Below the pieces are notes generated by a model, which was not told the origin of the DNA, searched no databases, and saw nothing but the letters and a program-made list of their open reading frames with translations. A stretch of DNA of 64,000 nucleotides from Rhizobium etli CFN 42 (GTDB taxonomy: Bacteria; Pseudomonadota; Alphaproteobacteria; Rhizobiales; Rhizobiaceae): the NCBI RefSeq assembly GCF_000092045.1, contig NC_007761.1, forward strand, positions 1,367,001-1,431,000, read 5' to 3'. The first letter of the stretch is position 1. The number at the start of each line of letters is the position of its first letter. Shown here piece by piece: positions 32,561-41,069 of this stretch. A program made the position numbers and the translations under genes.

Positions 32561-34411
32561 TCAGCCGATGCGCTGGGAGCCGCGGGCTTCGACGTAACCC
32601 TTGCGCGCTTTGTTGACTTCTTCGCGCGGGCTGACTTCCGGCACCGCGACATCCCACCAATGGCCGCCGGCCTCAGTGGTGATCAAGGGATCGGTGTCGA
32701 TGACGAAGACGGATGTACGATCGTTCTTCTTCGAGTCGACGATCGCCTGCTCGAGTTCGGCAATGGAACTGACCTTGACGGCGATGGCGCCCATGCTTTC
32801 GGCATGCGCGCGGAAATCGATCTCCGGCATCACTTCATGATAGGAGTCCTTGAGCAGATTGTTGAAATTGGCGCCGCCGGTTCCCATCTGCAGCCGGTTG
32901 ATGCAGCCATAGCCGCGATTGTCGAGCAGGACGATATTGAGCTTGAGGCCGAGCATCACCGAGGTCGCGATCTCCGAATTCATCATCATGTAGGAGCCGT
33001 CGCCGACCATGACGACGACATCCCGTTCGGGACGCGCCATCTTGGCGCCGAGCCCGCCGGCGATCTCGTAACCCATGCAGGAAAAACCGTATTCCATGTG
33101 ATAACTGCCCGGCGCTGTCGCCGGCCAGAGCTTGTGCAATTCGCCCGGCAGGCCGCCGGCGGCGCAAAGCAGTGTCGTGTTCTCGCCGCCGATCGTGCGC
33201 ACGACGGCGCCGATCACCTGGGCGTCGGAGGGCAGGGCGGCATTGGTCGTCGCCATCGCCTTCGCCGCAGCTTCCATCCAAACCTTCTTCTCGGCTGCGG
33301 CCTTCTCGGTAAGCGCCGCCGGCGCCTTCCAGCCGGAAAGGCCTGCCGAAAGCGCCTTCAGCCCTTCGCGGGCATCGGCCACCACAGGGTGGCTGTCGTG
33401 CTTCACCGCGTCATAGGCGGCGATGTTGAGGCCGACCATCTTCAGGCTGTCGTTCTTGAAGAGCGCCCAGGAGCCAGTCGTGAAATCCTGGCAGCGCGTG
33501 CCGACGGCGATGACGAGATCCGTCTCCTCGGCGATCGCGTTCGCCGCCGAGGTGCCGGTAACGCCGACCGAGCCGAGCGCCAGCGGATGGGTCTCGTTGA
33601 TTGACGACTTGCCGGCCTGGGTGACGACCACGGGGATGGCGTGAGCTTCGGCAAAGGCCGCGAGTTCCTTCGTCGCCTGCGAATAGAGCACGCCGCCGCC
33701 GGCAACGATCACCGGCTTCTCTGATGCCTTGATAAGGGCGATGGCATTTGCCAGCTCGTCCGCATCCGGTTGCGGCCGGCGGGTTGCCCAGACTTTTTCT
33801 TCGAATAGGCTTTCCGGATAATCAAAGGCCTCAGCCTGAACGTCCTGGCAAAGCGACAGCGTCACCGGGCCGCAATCGAGCGGATCGGTCAGCACCTGCA
33901 TGGCCCGCTTCAGCGCCGTGATGATCTGCTCCGGCCGGGTAATTCGGTCGAAGTAGCGCGAAACCGGACGGAAGGCGTCATTGGCAGAGACCGTGCCGTC
34001 GCCGAAATCCTCGATCTGCTGCAGCACCGGATCCGGCGCGCGGTTGGCGAAGACATCGCCTGGGAGGAAGAGAACGGGAATGCGGTTGACATGCGCGACC
34101 CCCGCGGCCGTCACCATGTTCAGCGCGCCGGGGCCGATCGAGGTCGTGCAGGCCATGAAGCGCGTGCGGAAATTCGCCTTGGCATAGGCGATCGCGGCAT
34201 GCGCCATGCCCTGTTCATTATGGGCGCGATAGGTCGTCAGTTCCCCGCGCACCTGATAGAGAGCCTCGCCGATGCCGGCGACGTTGCCGTGGCCGAAGAT
34301 CGCCCAGACCCCGCCGAAGATCGGCACCTTTTTGCCGTCGACAACAGTCATCTGTACTTTCAGGAAATGCGCGACGGCCTGCGCCATCGTCAACCGTATC
34401 GTCTTGCCCAT
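32561..34411 (-). CDS. iolD: 3D-(3,5/4)-trihydroxycyclohexane-1,2-dione hydrolase IolD
   Basis: The 616-residue thiamine-diphosphate enzyme has the N-terminal catalytic Glu in TYRAHNEQGMAHAAIAYAK, a central nucleotide-fold domain, and the C-terminal ThDP-Mg motif VGDGSYMMMNSEIATS to NRGYGC. It opens the inositol-derived ring to 5-deoxy-glucuronate. The ATG at 34411 (MGKTIRLTMAQAV) is the normal IolD start; the frame to 34501 enters a repeat. It is the second gene of the operon. Confidence 0.97.
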   Translation of the reverse strand: MGKTIRLTMAQAVAHFLKVQMTVVDGKKVPIFGGVWAIFGHGNVAGIGEALYQVRGELTTYRAHNEQGMAHAAIAYAKANFRTRFMACTTSIGPGALNMVTAAGVAHVNRIPVLFLPGDVFANRAPDPVLQQIEDFGDGTVSANDAFRPVSRYFDRITRPEQIITALKRAMQVLTDPLDCGPVTLSLCQDVQAEAFDYPESLFEEKVWATRRPQPDADELANAIALIKASEKPVIVAGGGVLYSQATKELAAFAEAHAIPVVVTQAGKSSINETHPLALGSVGVTGTSAANAIAEETDLVIAVGTRCQDFTTGSWALFKNDSLKMVGLNIAAYDAVKHDSHPVVADAREGLKALSAGLSGWKAPAALTEKAAAEKKVWMEAAAKAMATTNAALPSDAQVIGAVVRTIGGENTTLLCAAGGLPGELHKLWPATAPGSYHMEYGFSCMGYEIAGGLGAKMARPERDVVVMVGDGSYMMMNSEIATSVMLGLKLNIVLLDNRGYGCINRLQMGTGGANFNNLLKDSYHEVMPEIDFRAHAESMGAIAVKVSSIAELEQAIVDSKKNDRTSVFVIDTDPLITTEAGGHWWDVAVPEVSPREEVNKARKGYVEARGSQRIG

Positions 34412-34447
34412 CGGGGCCTCCCGGAGTTTTCTCTCTGTCTGGTTTCC

Positions 34448-34595
34448 CCGCCCCAACCCCTCCCCACAAGGGGGAGGGGCTAACCTGCCGTGCCGTTTCA
34501 CGCCTGTTGCAGCGCTTTTCCAGCAGGACCGCCGAGTTCGAGGCGGCGCCTCAGGTTAAGTCCCTCCCCCTCGTGGGGAGGGGTTGGGGAGGGTC
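34448..34595. repeat. RIME-like palindromic intergenic element, copy C (iolC-iolD gap)
   Basis: Two inverted copies of the CCCCAACCCCTCCCCAC block lie at about 34449-34480 and 34561-34593, again with about 80 bp between that shares the motif GCCGTTTC/TTGCAGCGC with copy B (GCTGTCTC/TTGCGGCG). It sits between iolC and iolD. Confidence 0.8.
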
Positions 34596-34601
34596 TAATT
34601 C

Positions 34602-36536
34602 TCAGTGAAGCCCGCGCGTCTTCAGCCAGGCCTCGGTCAATTGCCGGAAACGGCCGGCCATGTCGGCGATTGCCGCCTCGTCGCTTATTTCGCCGGAGAG
34701 CCAGGCGCGCGCCGGATCGGCAAAGATCGTCCGGCCGACGGCAAAGCCCTTCACTGAGGGAGCCGCCAGCGTCGCCTCGAAACAGGAGATCAGTTCCTCG
34801 GCGGGCGCTTCGAGCCCCAGGAGCACGATACCGCGGCACCATGGATCATTTTTGGCGATCACCGCGTCGATCTTCTTCCAGGCTTCGCCGGAAGCCTGCG
34901 GCTCCAGCTTCCACCAGTCCGGCTTGATGCCGAGCGCGTAGAGTTCTTCCAGCGCGGTGGCGATCGTATCGTCTGTGAGCGGGCCGCTTTTGCCGGCGAT
35001 GATTTCCACCAGCAGTTCGCGGCCAACCTTGCGTGCGGCTTCGAAGAGCGTGCGCAGCTTCTCCTGCTGCTCCGTCTTCAGGTCGGCGGGATCATCGGGA
35101 TGATAGAAGCACAGGCACTTGATGCAATGGCCGAGCGGCCATTCGACAAGCTGCGAGCCGATATCCTGGCTGAATTCGAAGCGCAGCGGCTTCGAGCCCG
35201 GCAGTTCCACCGGCCGGCCGACCCAGGAGAAATTCTTGGTCGCCGCGTCGAAGAACGCGTCGCGACCGAAACGCTCGTCGATCAGCATGCCGTAGCCGTC
35301 GCGGCCGTTCGAAACGCGCGCTGCCGCCTCGACCGCCAGCCGCTTGAAGGCGACGATCTTGTCATGGCCGACGCCGAGTTCATCAGCGACGCTGACAAGC
35401 TGCGAGCGGTGGTCGATCGCCAGCGCCATCAGCAGCGGGATTTCGCCGCGCCGCGTCGATGCCCAGTGAATATGATTGATCGCCTCGTCCTTGCGCAGCG
35501 CCCGATGTTTGCTGCCGGTCTTCAGGAAGAAGTCGAGTTCCGCCCAGGTCGGATATTCCGGCGAGCAGAGCAGGCGGGACACGGCGAAGGCGCCGCAGGC
35601 ATTGGCCCAGGTGGCGCAGGTCTTAAGCGGCTCGTCGCGCAGGAAGCCCCGCAGGAAACCGGACATGAAGGCGTCACCTGCACCGAGCACATTGAAGACT
35701 TCGATCGGGAAGCCCTGGCCGACGATGCCGGCTTCGAGGTCGTCGGCGATCGGCCCGTCATAGACGATGCAGCCCATCGCGCCGCGCTTGAGCACAATCG
35801 TCGCCGGCGTCAGCCGCCGGATCTCCTTCAGCGCGCCGAGCACGTCGTCGGCGCCCGACGCGATGAGGATTTCCTCTTCGGTGCCGACGATGAGATCGCA
35901 ATCGGGCAGCGTTTCCTTCATCTTCGAGGAGACGCGGTCGGATTTCACATAGCGCTCGAAGCCTTCCGCATGGCCCGCAAGCCCCCAGAGGTTCGGCCGG
36001 TAGTCGATGTCGAAGATCACCTTGCGGCCGTTCTCCTTGGCGATGCGGATAGCCTTGCGTTGCGCGGCTTCGGTGTTGGGCCGCGAAAAATGCGTGCCGG
36101 AAACGAGAACGGCGCGCGAGGATTTGATGAAGTTTTCGTCGATATCGCCTTCCTCGAGCGCCATGTCGGCACAGTCCGAACGATAGAAGATCATCGGCGA
36201 CACGCCCTCGGCCTCGACCGCAAGCAGCACCAGCGCCGTCAGCCGTTCCTTGTCGGTGACGATGCCGTCCGTCGCCACACCTTCGCGCGCCGCCTGCTCA
36301 CGGATGAAGCGTCCCATCTGCTCGTCGCCGACGCGGGTGATGAGGCCGGACTTGAGGCCGAGCCGCGCGGTGCCGATGGCGATATTGGACGGGCAGCCGC
36401 CGACCGATTTGGCGAAGGAGGCAATATCCTCCAGTCGCGAACCGATCTGCTGGCCGTAAAGATCGACCGAGGAGCGGCCGATGGTGATTACATCAAGCGC
36501 CGGCTCCGGCTGTAAACCCGGATTCGATTGTACCAT
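34602..36536 (-). CDS. iolC: IolC: 5-dehydro-2-deoxygluconokinase fused to a DUF2090 aldolase-like domain
   Basis: The 644-residue protein has an N-terminal PfkB kinase domain (about 13-330) with ITIGRSSVDLYG, the NAIG-like CPSNIAIGTARLG and the catalytic GAGDAF (285-290, D288), then a C-terminal DUF2090 TIM-barrel-like domain (about 340-640, PLLMALAIDHRSQL to KGFAVGRTIF). Kinase and aldolase steps of inositol breakdown (IolC and IolJ functions) are thus probably on one chain, as in other alpha-proteobacteria. It is the first gene of the iolCDEB operon, behind two IolR-type sites. Confidence 0.96.
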   Translation of the reverse strand: MVQSNPGLQPEPALDVITIGRSSVDLYGQQIGSRLEDIASFAKSVGGCPSNIAIGTARLGLKSGLITRVGDEQMGRFIREQAAREGVATDGIVTDKERLTALVLLAVEAEGVSPMIFYRSDCADMALEEGDIDENFIKSSRAVLVSGTHFSRPNTEAAQRKAIRIAKENGRKVIFDIDYRPNLWGLAGHAEGFERYVKSDRVSSKMKETLPDCDLIVGTEEEILIASGADDVLGALKEIRRLTPATIVLKRGAMGCIVYDGPIADDLEAGIVGQGFPIEVFNVLGAGDAFMSGFLRGFLRDEPLKTCATWANACGAFAVSRLLCSPEYPTWAELDFFLKTGSKHRALRKDEAINHIHWASTRRGEIPLLMALAIDHRSQLVSVADELGVGHDKIVAFKRLAVEAAARVSNGRDGYGMLIDERFGRDAFFDAATKNFSWVGRPVELPGSKPLRFEFSQDIGSQLVEWPLGHCIKCLCFYHPDDPADLKTEQQEKLRTLFEAARKVGRELLVEIIAGKSGPLTDDTIATALEELYALGIKPDWWKLEPQASGEAWKKIDAVIAKNDPWCRGIVLLGLEAPAEELISCFEATLAAPSVKGFAVGRTIFADPARAWLSGEISDEAAIADMAGRFRQLTEAWLKTRGLH

Positions 36537-36590
36537 GATGTCCTCCCGCTAGATTTTGCGCGGCTTCCAGTGCCTGCGAATGTCGATAAT

Positions 36591-36604
36591 GAAACATTGG
36601 TTCC
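36591..36604. promoter_or_regulatory. Possible IolR operator, iolC-proximal (GAAA-N6-TTCC)
   Basis: GAAACATTGGTTCC differs by one base from GGAA-N6-TTCC, the motif reported for IolR of Sinorhizobium meliloti. It lies 55 bp upstream of the iolC ATG and 30 bp, about three helical turns, from the perfect site at 36621. Confidence 0.55.
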
Positions 36605-36620
36605 GCTATTTTGTCAATTC

Positions 36621-36634
36621 GGAATATTTATTCC
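36621..36634. promoter_or_regulatory. IolR operator upstream of iolC (GGAA-N6-TTCC)
   Basis: GGAATATTTATTCC matches GGAA-N6-TTCC exactly and is almost a perfect palindrome. It is 85 bp upstream of the iolC start and overlaps the last codons of iolR (stop at 36628). Confidence 0.72.
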
Positions 36635-37503
36635 ATTTTCGCTTTTCCAGCTTTGAAATGTTGACGCTTGCGGCGCCGCTCGGCAATTGCGACCGGCAGC
36701 GCCATGGTGAGCGCCATCGAGGCTGAAAGCGAGCGGAAGCCGGCGAAATCCGCTTCCGCCACCTCGAACCAATGCGTGGCGCAGGCGGCAAGCGGCGAGA
36801 AGGCCGAATCGGTGATAGCAATGACGGGAACGCCGCGATCTGCAAGCTCCTGGCTCTGGCTAAGGCTGTCGGCGGCATAGGGCGAGAAACTAGCAGCGAT
36901 CGCCGCATCCCTCGGCGATGCGAACTGCACCGTTTCAAGATCCACTCCGTTCGGCGAGGCGACGATCTGGTGCCGGATGTTCAGCTTGGAAAATGCGTAG
37001 CTCATATGCGCCGTCAGCGGATAGGAACGCCGCTTGGCGATCAGATAGATCGTTTCGGCGGCGGCGAGGATATCCACCGCCTTCGTAAACGTCTCGCTCT
37101 GAACCGTCGCGGCCAGCCGGTTGACCGACTGGTTCGCCGCGGCAATGAATCCGGAGAGTAGATTGGCGTCTTCGTCATCGCCGCTCGTTTGCTCCAGCGT
37201 GACGAGCCGCTCTTCGTAGCTCAGCGTGCGGTCGCGCAGCCTTTCGCGGAAGATGCTCTGCAGATCGGAAAAGCCTTCATAGCCGAGATGATGCGCGAGA
37301 CGTACCAGCGTCGAGGGCTGGACGTCGGAGGCGGCCGCGATGCTCGCCGTCGTGCCAAAGGCGATTTCGTCGGGATTGCCGAGCGCGAAGGCGGCGACCT
37401 GCGCCAGCCGCTTCGGCATGTTCGCCTTGCGCTCGATGATGGTGCTGCGCAGGCTTTCGAAATCGCGCGGCACGCGCGCGTGCCTTTGGAGGTCATTATC
37501 CAT
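36628..37503 (-). CDS. iolR: IolR, RpiR/MurR-family repressor of inositol catabolism
   Basis: The 291-residue protein has an N-terminal HTH_6 domain (VAAFALGNPDEIAFGTTASI, then VQPSTLVRLAHHLGYEGFSD, about 33-75) and a C-terminal SIS sugar-phosphate-binding domain (TIYLIAKRRSYPLTAHMSY, then IAASFSPYAADSLSQSQELA). In rhizobia such a regulator represses iol genes until an inositol-derived phosphorylated intermediate builds up. It is directly upstream of iolC in the same direction and carries a near-consensus operator 18 bp before its own start. Confidence 0.94.
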   Translation of the reverse strand: MDNDLQRHARVPRDFESLRSTIIERKANMPKRLAQVAAFALGNPDEIAFGTTASIAAASDVQPSTLVRLAHHLGYEGFSDLQSIFRERLRDRTLSYEERLVTLEQTSGDDEDANLLSGFIAAANQSVNRLAATVQSETFTKAVDILAAAETIYLIAKRRSYPLTAHMSYAFSKLNIRHQIVASPNGVDLETVQFASPRDAAIAASFSPYAADSLSQSQELADRGVPVIAITDSAFSPLAACATHWFEVAEADFAGFRSLSASMALTMALPVAIAERRRKRQHFKAGKAKME

Positions 37504-37521
37504 GCTTGCGGCTCACAGGAT

Positions 37522-37535
37522 GAAACAAATATTCC
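37522..37535. promoter_or_regulatory. Possible IolR autoregulatory site
   Basis: GAAACAAATATTCC (GAAA-N6-TTCC) lies 18 bp upstream of the iolR ATG and differs by one base from the IolR consensus. Autoregulation by IolR is inferred. Confidence 0.5.
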
Positions 37536-37663
37536 ATATTGCCCAGCATAGACGATTTCAAACGGCGCGCCTAATTGTTTTTAATCGCCTGAAATTGAAG
37601 CGTTTTGAACAATCGAACCGGGCGAATGAAAGTCATCTGCTTGCGACGGTCTCTTGTCAAAAT

Positions 37664-37677
37664 GGTCCAAATATTCC
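37664..37677. promoter_or_regulatory. Weak IolR-like site before the Gfo/Idh oxidoreductase gene
   Basis: GGTCCAAATATTCC keeps GG and TTCC of GGAA-N6-TTCC with two mismatches in the left half, and shares CAAATATTCC with the iolR site at 37522-37535. It lies 33 bp before the divergent gene start at 37711. Confidence 0.4.
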
Positions 37678-37710
37678 AAAAATCCGCGCGCAGCTCAGGA
37701 GGAGACGGAA

Positions 37711-38826
37711 ATGAAGCCACTTGGCATCGGTTTGATCGGCACGGGTTATATGGGCAAGTGCCATGCGCTGGCCTGGAATGCGGTGAAGACTGTGTTCGGC
37801 GATGTCGAGCGTCCCCGGCTCGTGCATCTGGCTGAAGCCAATGCCGGGCTTGCTGAGGCCCGTGCCGGCGAGTTCGGCTTCGAAAAGGCAACGGCCGACT
37901 GGCGGGCGCTGATCGCCGACCCAGAGGTCGACGTCGTTTCCGTCACCACGCCCAACCAGTTCCATGCCGAGATGGCGATTGCAGCCCTGGAAGCCGGCAA
38001 GCATGTCTGGTGTGAGAAGCCGATGGCACCCGCCTACGCCGACGCCGAGCGCATGCTGGCGACGGCGGAACGATCAGGCAAAGTTGCCGCTCTCGGCTAC
38101 AATTACATTCAGAACCCCGTCATGCGGCACATCAGGAAGCTTGTCGGCGACGGCGTCATCGGTAGGGTCAATCATGTACGCGTCGAAATGGACGAGGATT
38201 TCATGGCCGATCCCGACATCTTCTTTTATTGGAAGAGCGAGCTTTCCGCCGGCTATGGTGCGCTTGACGATTTCGCAGTGCACCCGCTGTCGTTGCTCTG
38301 GTATCTTTTCGGCCACGTCGAGGCCGTCATAACGGATATGGTGAAGCCCTATCCCGACCGTCCGCTCAGCGAGGGTGGCCGCCGTGCCGTCGAAAATCAC
38401 GATGCCGCCAATGTGCTGATGCGGCTCGACGGCGGCATCTCCGCCGTGTTGATGGCGAATCGCGCCGCCTGGGGTCGTAAGGGGCGCATCGCCCTGCAGA
38501 TTTACGGCTCGAAAGGCTCGATCCTCTATGACCAGGAGCGCATGAACGAGTTTGAACTCTATCAGGCAGAAGGGCCTGGTTCGGAGCAGGGCTTCCGCAA
38601 GATACTGGCGGCGCCTGCCCATCGGCCCTATGATCGCTTCATCCCGGCTCCTGGCCATGGCCTCGGCTTCAACGATCTGAAGATCATCGAGTGCCGCGAG
38701 CTGATCCGGGCAATAACAGGCGAACCGTCGTCGATCGTGACATTTAAAGACGGTCTCAGGATAGAGAAGTCGGTGCATGCCATGGCACAGTCCTTCCACG
38801 AGCGTCGCTGGATCGAGATCGGCTGA
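37711..38826 (+). CDS. Gfo/Idh/MocA-family oxidoreductase, probably inositol or sugar linked
   Basis: The 371-residue protein has an N-terminal Rossmann motif (GIGLIGTGYMGKCHALAW), EKPMAPAYADAERM (the EKP catalytic Lys at about 97) and YNYIQNPVMRHIRKLVGDG. AGGAGGAGA stands just before the ATG at 37711. Members oxidise inositols or sugars with NAD(P). Divergence from iolR and a shared operator-like sequence suggest work on an inositol isomer or derivative (inference). The true IolG is probably elsewhere. Confidence 0.9.
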   Translation: MKPLGIGLIGTGYMGKCHALAWNAVKTVFGDVERPRLVHLAEANAGLAEARAGEFGFEKATADWRALIADPEVDVVSVTTPNQFHAEMAIAALEAGKHVWCEKPMAPAYADAERMLATAERSGKVAALGYNYIQNPVMRHIRKLVGDGVIGRVNHVRVEMDEDFMADPDIFFYWKSELSAGYGALDDFAVHPLSLLWYLFGHVEAVITDMVKPYPDRPLSEGGRRAVENHDAANVLMRLDGGISAVLMANRAAWGRKGRIALQIYGSKGSILYDQERMNEFELYQAEGPGSEQGFRKILAAPAHRPYDRFIPAPGHGLGFNDLKIIECRELIRAITGEPSSIVTFKDGLRIEKSVHAMAQSFHERRWIEIG

Positions 38827-38913
38827 ATGTAAGAAGCCGCTTGCCGTTGACGGCGCATGGGGCAGGGGATAGGCCTTGGCGTAAGTGTCGAGCCTGGTTT
38901 TAGGAGTGAGATC

Positions 38914-40131
38914 GTGACGGATAGAGTGGTGATCATCGGCGCGGGACAGGCGGGTTTCGCCTTGGCGGCCAAACTGCGTGCTTTGAAGGATACGCGCCCG
39001 ATCACCCTCATCGGCGCCGAGGATGTGGCTCCCTATCAGCGTCCGCCGCTTTCGAAGAAATATCTGCTCGGTGAAATGAGCTTCGACCGCCTGCTGTTCC
39101 GCCCGGAACACTGGTATGCCGACAACGACGTCGATCTTCGCCTTTCGACCTGGGCCGAGGAGATCAAGCGGGACAGCAAAGAGGTTCTGCTGCAGGACGG
39201 CTCCGTTCTTGACTACGGCACTCTGGTGCTCGCCACCGGCTCGACGCCGCGCCGGCTGCCGCCCGCAATCGGCGGTGATCTCGAAGGCGTCTATGTCGCC
39301 CGCGATAAGCGCGACGCCGATCTGCTCGCCGACGAGATGCGGCCCGGCCGTCGCGTCCTCATCATCGGCGGCGGTTACATCGGCCTCGAGGCTGCCGCCG
39401 TCGCCCGTCATCGTGGTCTCGAAGTCACGGTCATCGAGATGGCCGATCGCATCCTGCAGCGTGTCGCGGCGAAGGAAACGGCCGACCTCATGCGCGCCAT
39501 TCACGAGAGCCACGACGTGGTGATACGCGAGAAGACCGGTCTGAAACATTTGATCGGCAAGGATGGTCGGGTTTCCGGCGCCGCCCTTTCCGACGACTCG
39601 GTCATCGATGTCGATTTCGTCGTCGTCGGCATCGGCGTCGTGCCGAACGACCAGCTTGCCAAGGAGGCCGGCCTGGAAGTCGCCAACGGCATTATCGTCG
39701 ACGAATTCGCCCGCACCTCTGATCCAGCGATTTTTGCGGCCGGCGATTGCGCCGCACTTCCGTGGCAGGGTGGGCGCATCAGGCTCGAATCGGTGCAGAA
39801 CGCCGTCGACCAGGCTGAAGCTGCGGCAGCTCTCATCGCCGGCGGCGACGAGCCTTATCAACCGAAGCCTTGGTTCTGGTCCGACCAGTATGACGTCAAG
39901 CTGCAGATTGCCGGCTTCAATCTCGGCTATGACGACACGCTTTTGCGTCCTGGTGCCCGCGAAGGGGCTCATTCGATCTGGTACTTCAGGGAAGGCCGGC
40001 TGATCGCTGTCGATGCGATCAATGATGCGAAGGCCTATGTGACCGGCAAGAAGCTGCTGGAATCTGGCGCCAATCCCGATCGAGCGATCCTCGCTGACCC
40101 CTCGGCCGATCTGAAGAGCCTATTGAGCTGA
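38914..40131 (+). CDS. FAD-dependent ferredoxin/rubredoxin reductase-like oxidoreductase
   Basis: The 405-residue protein has an FAD-binding GAGQAG at 9-14, PYQRPPLSKKYL, a second NAD(P)H-binding motif (ILIIGGGYIGLEAAAVARHRG-type sequence, key GGGYIG near 150) and the C-terminal FAD motif IFAAGDCA, then a reductase C domain. It resembles ferredoxin reductases of oxygenase systems. The start is a GTG at 38914 with AGGAG seven bases upstream; ATG 38857 is less likely. It follows the Gfo/Idh gene by 87 bp and may be co-transcribed. The redox partner is not in the window. Confidence 0.92.
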   Translation: MTDRVVIIGAGQAGFALAAKLRALKDTRPITLIGAEDVAPYQRPPLSKKYLLGEMSFDRLLFRPEHWYADNDVDLRLSTWAEEIKRDSKEVLLQDGSVLDYGTLVLATGSTPRRLPPAIGGDLEGVYVARDKRDADLLADEMRPGRRVLIIGGGYIGLEAAAVARHRGLEVTVIEMADRILQRVAAKETADLMRAIHESHDVVIREKTGLKHLIGKDGRVSGAALSDDSVIDVDFVVVGIGVVPNDQLAKEAGLEVANGIIVDEFARTSDPAIFAAGDCAALPWQGGRIRLESVQNAVDQAEAAAALIAGGDEPYQPKPWFWSDQYDVKLQIAGFNLGYDDTLLRPGAREGAHSIWYFREGRLIAVDAINDAKAYVTGKKLLESGANPDRAILADPSADLKSLLS

Positions 40132-40322
40132 GTCCGCGAGTGTGCGCGCTCCAAGGCGTGTGCGCTTGAAGGGTCGATCGGCCGAGCTTCTGGGGATGGG
40201 CGCAGACGAGCGATTGTTCTCGTCCGTCCGTCAAAAGCCGAAACGCCGCCCCTGCATTTCTTCTGGTGAAAACTCAAAAAACCCTTGCATTCACAGACCG
40301 CTCACCCTAGTTAGGCGGCACC

Positions 40323-40413
40323 GGAGAGGTGGCCGAGTGGTCGAAGGCGCTCCCCTGCTAAGGGAGTATACGTCAAAAGCGTATCGTGGGTTCGAATCCC
40401 ATCTTCTCCGCCA
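40323..40413 (+). tRNA. tRNA-Ser(GCT)
   Basis: The sequence folds as a class II tRNA with a long variable arm. The acceptor strand GGAGAGG pairs with CTTCTCC, the anticodon stem CTCCC/GGGAG encloses CTGCTAA with anticodon GCT (40357-40359), the T-loop is GTTCGAATC-like, and the encoded 3' end is GCCA. It reads AGC and AGT serine codons. Confidence 0.96.
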
Positions 40414-41069
40414 CTTCGATTTCCGCAGCGTATCTCTGGTCTCACCTTCCATTGGCGAATCACAGCCGCTTCGAGCGCCGGACGCACGAAGGATGCTCTA
40501 CGCTACGAATCTACGCATTATGCTTACGGAAAATCGATTCCGATTTTCGGGCTGATACGCTGGTCGGCTGTCCCTGCCGTCGCGCGAGGTAGAATCGCTT
40601 CTCTTCGAAGAGAGAGAATCGCCGGCAGGAATCACGTCCCGCGCTTCTGCCCTCAGGCGGTAGCGAGCGGATCCGTGAACGTGCGGTTACGCTCTCGGGA
40701 GCTGCCATCTCTCCCGCAACTGCCCGATCTTGTCAAAAAAGTGTCGCGAATGCGTCGGAAAGCCTCTGTCCAGCTCTTTATCGACTGGAGGCTAAGCAGC
40801 GGCAAAATCAGGCTTTTCTTAACAAAGCATAAAGGAAATCGGGGCCGGCTGCCCGACTTGTGTCCTTTCGGCAACAGAATGTCGGGAAGGCTCCCGCAAA
40901 CCACCCATTCGAGTAAGTTGGTGATTGCGTGACGGCCGCCGTCTTGTATTTTCACCCTCGGAAGCAAGGGCGACGGATCGTCCACTTCTTGAAACACGGG
41001 GATGGGGCAGGGAACGCTGCTCAGCGAAAGATCTCAAACCCGATCGAAACTTTGAATTGGAGGTCATTT
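40414..41069. other. 656-bp non-coding stretch between tRNA-Ser and the porin gene
   Basis: No convincing gene is present. Several hairpins are visible: around 40591-40621 (TCTCTTCGAAGAGA core), and 40853-40889 (CCCGAC ... GTCGGG around a CTTTCGGCAAC loop). The last 100 bp before the porin must hold its promoter and leader, with TTGGAGG as ribosome-binding site nine bases before the ATG at 41070. A small RNA is possible but not demonstrable. Confidence 0.4.

Noticed and set aside
38074..39972. 632-codon open frame on the minus strand
   Set aside because: It spans two genes (Gfo/Idh and flavoprotein) antisense. Both plus-strand genes have good starts and motifs; this is a GC-driven frame.
40653..40997. 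114-codon minus-strand frame in the porin upstream region
   Set aside because: No ribosome-binding site or family; it covers the region where the porin promoter must lie. It is kept only as part of the non-coding stretch.
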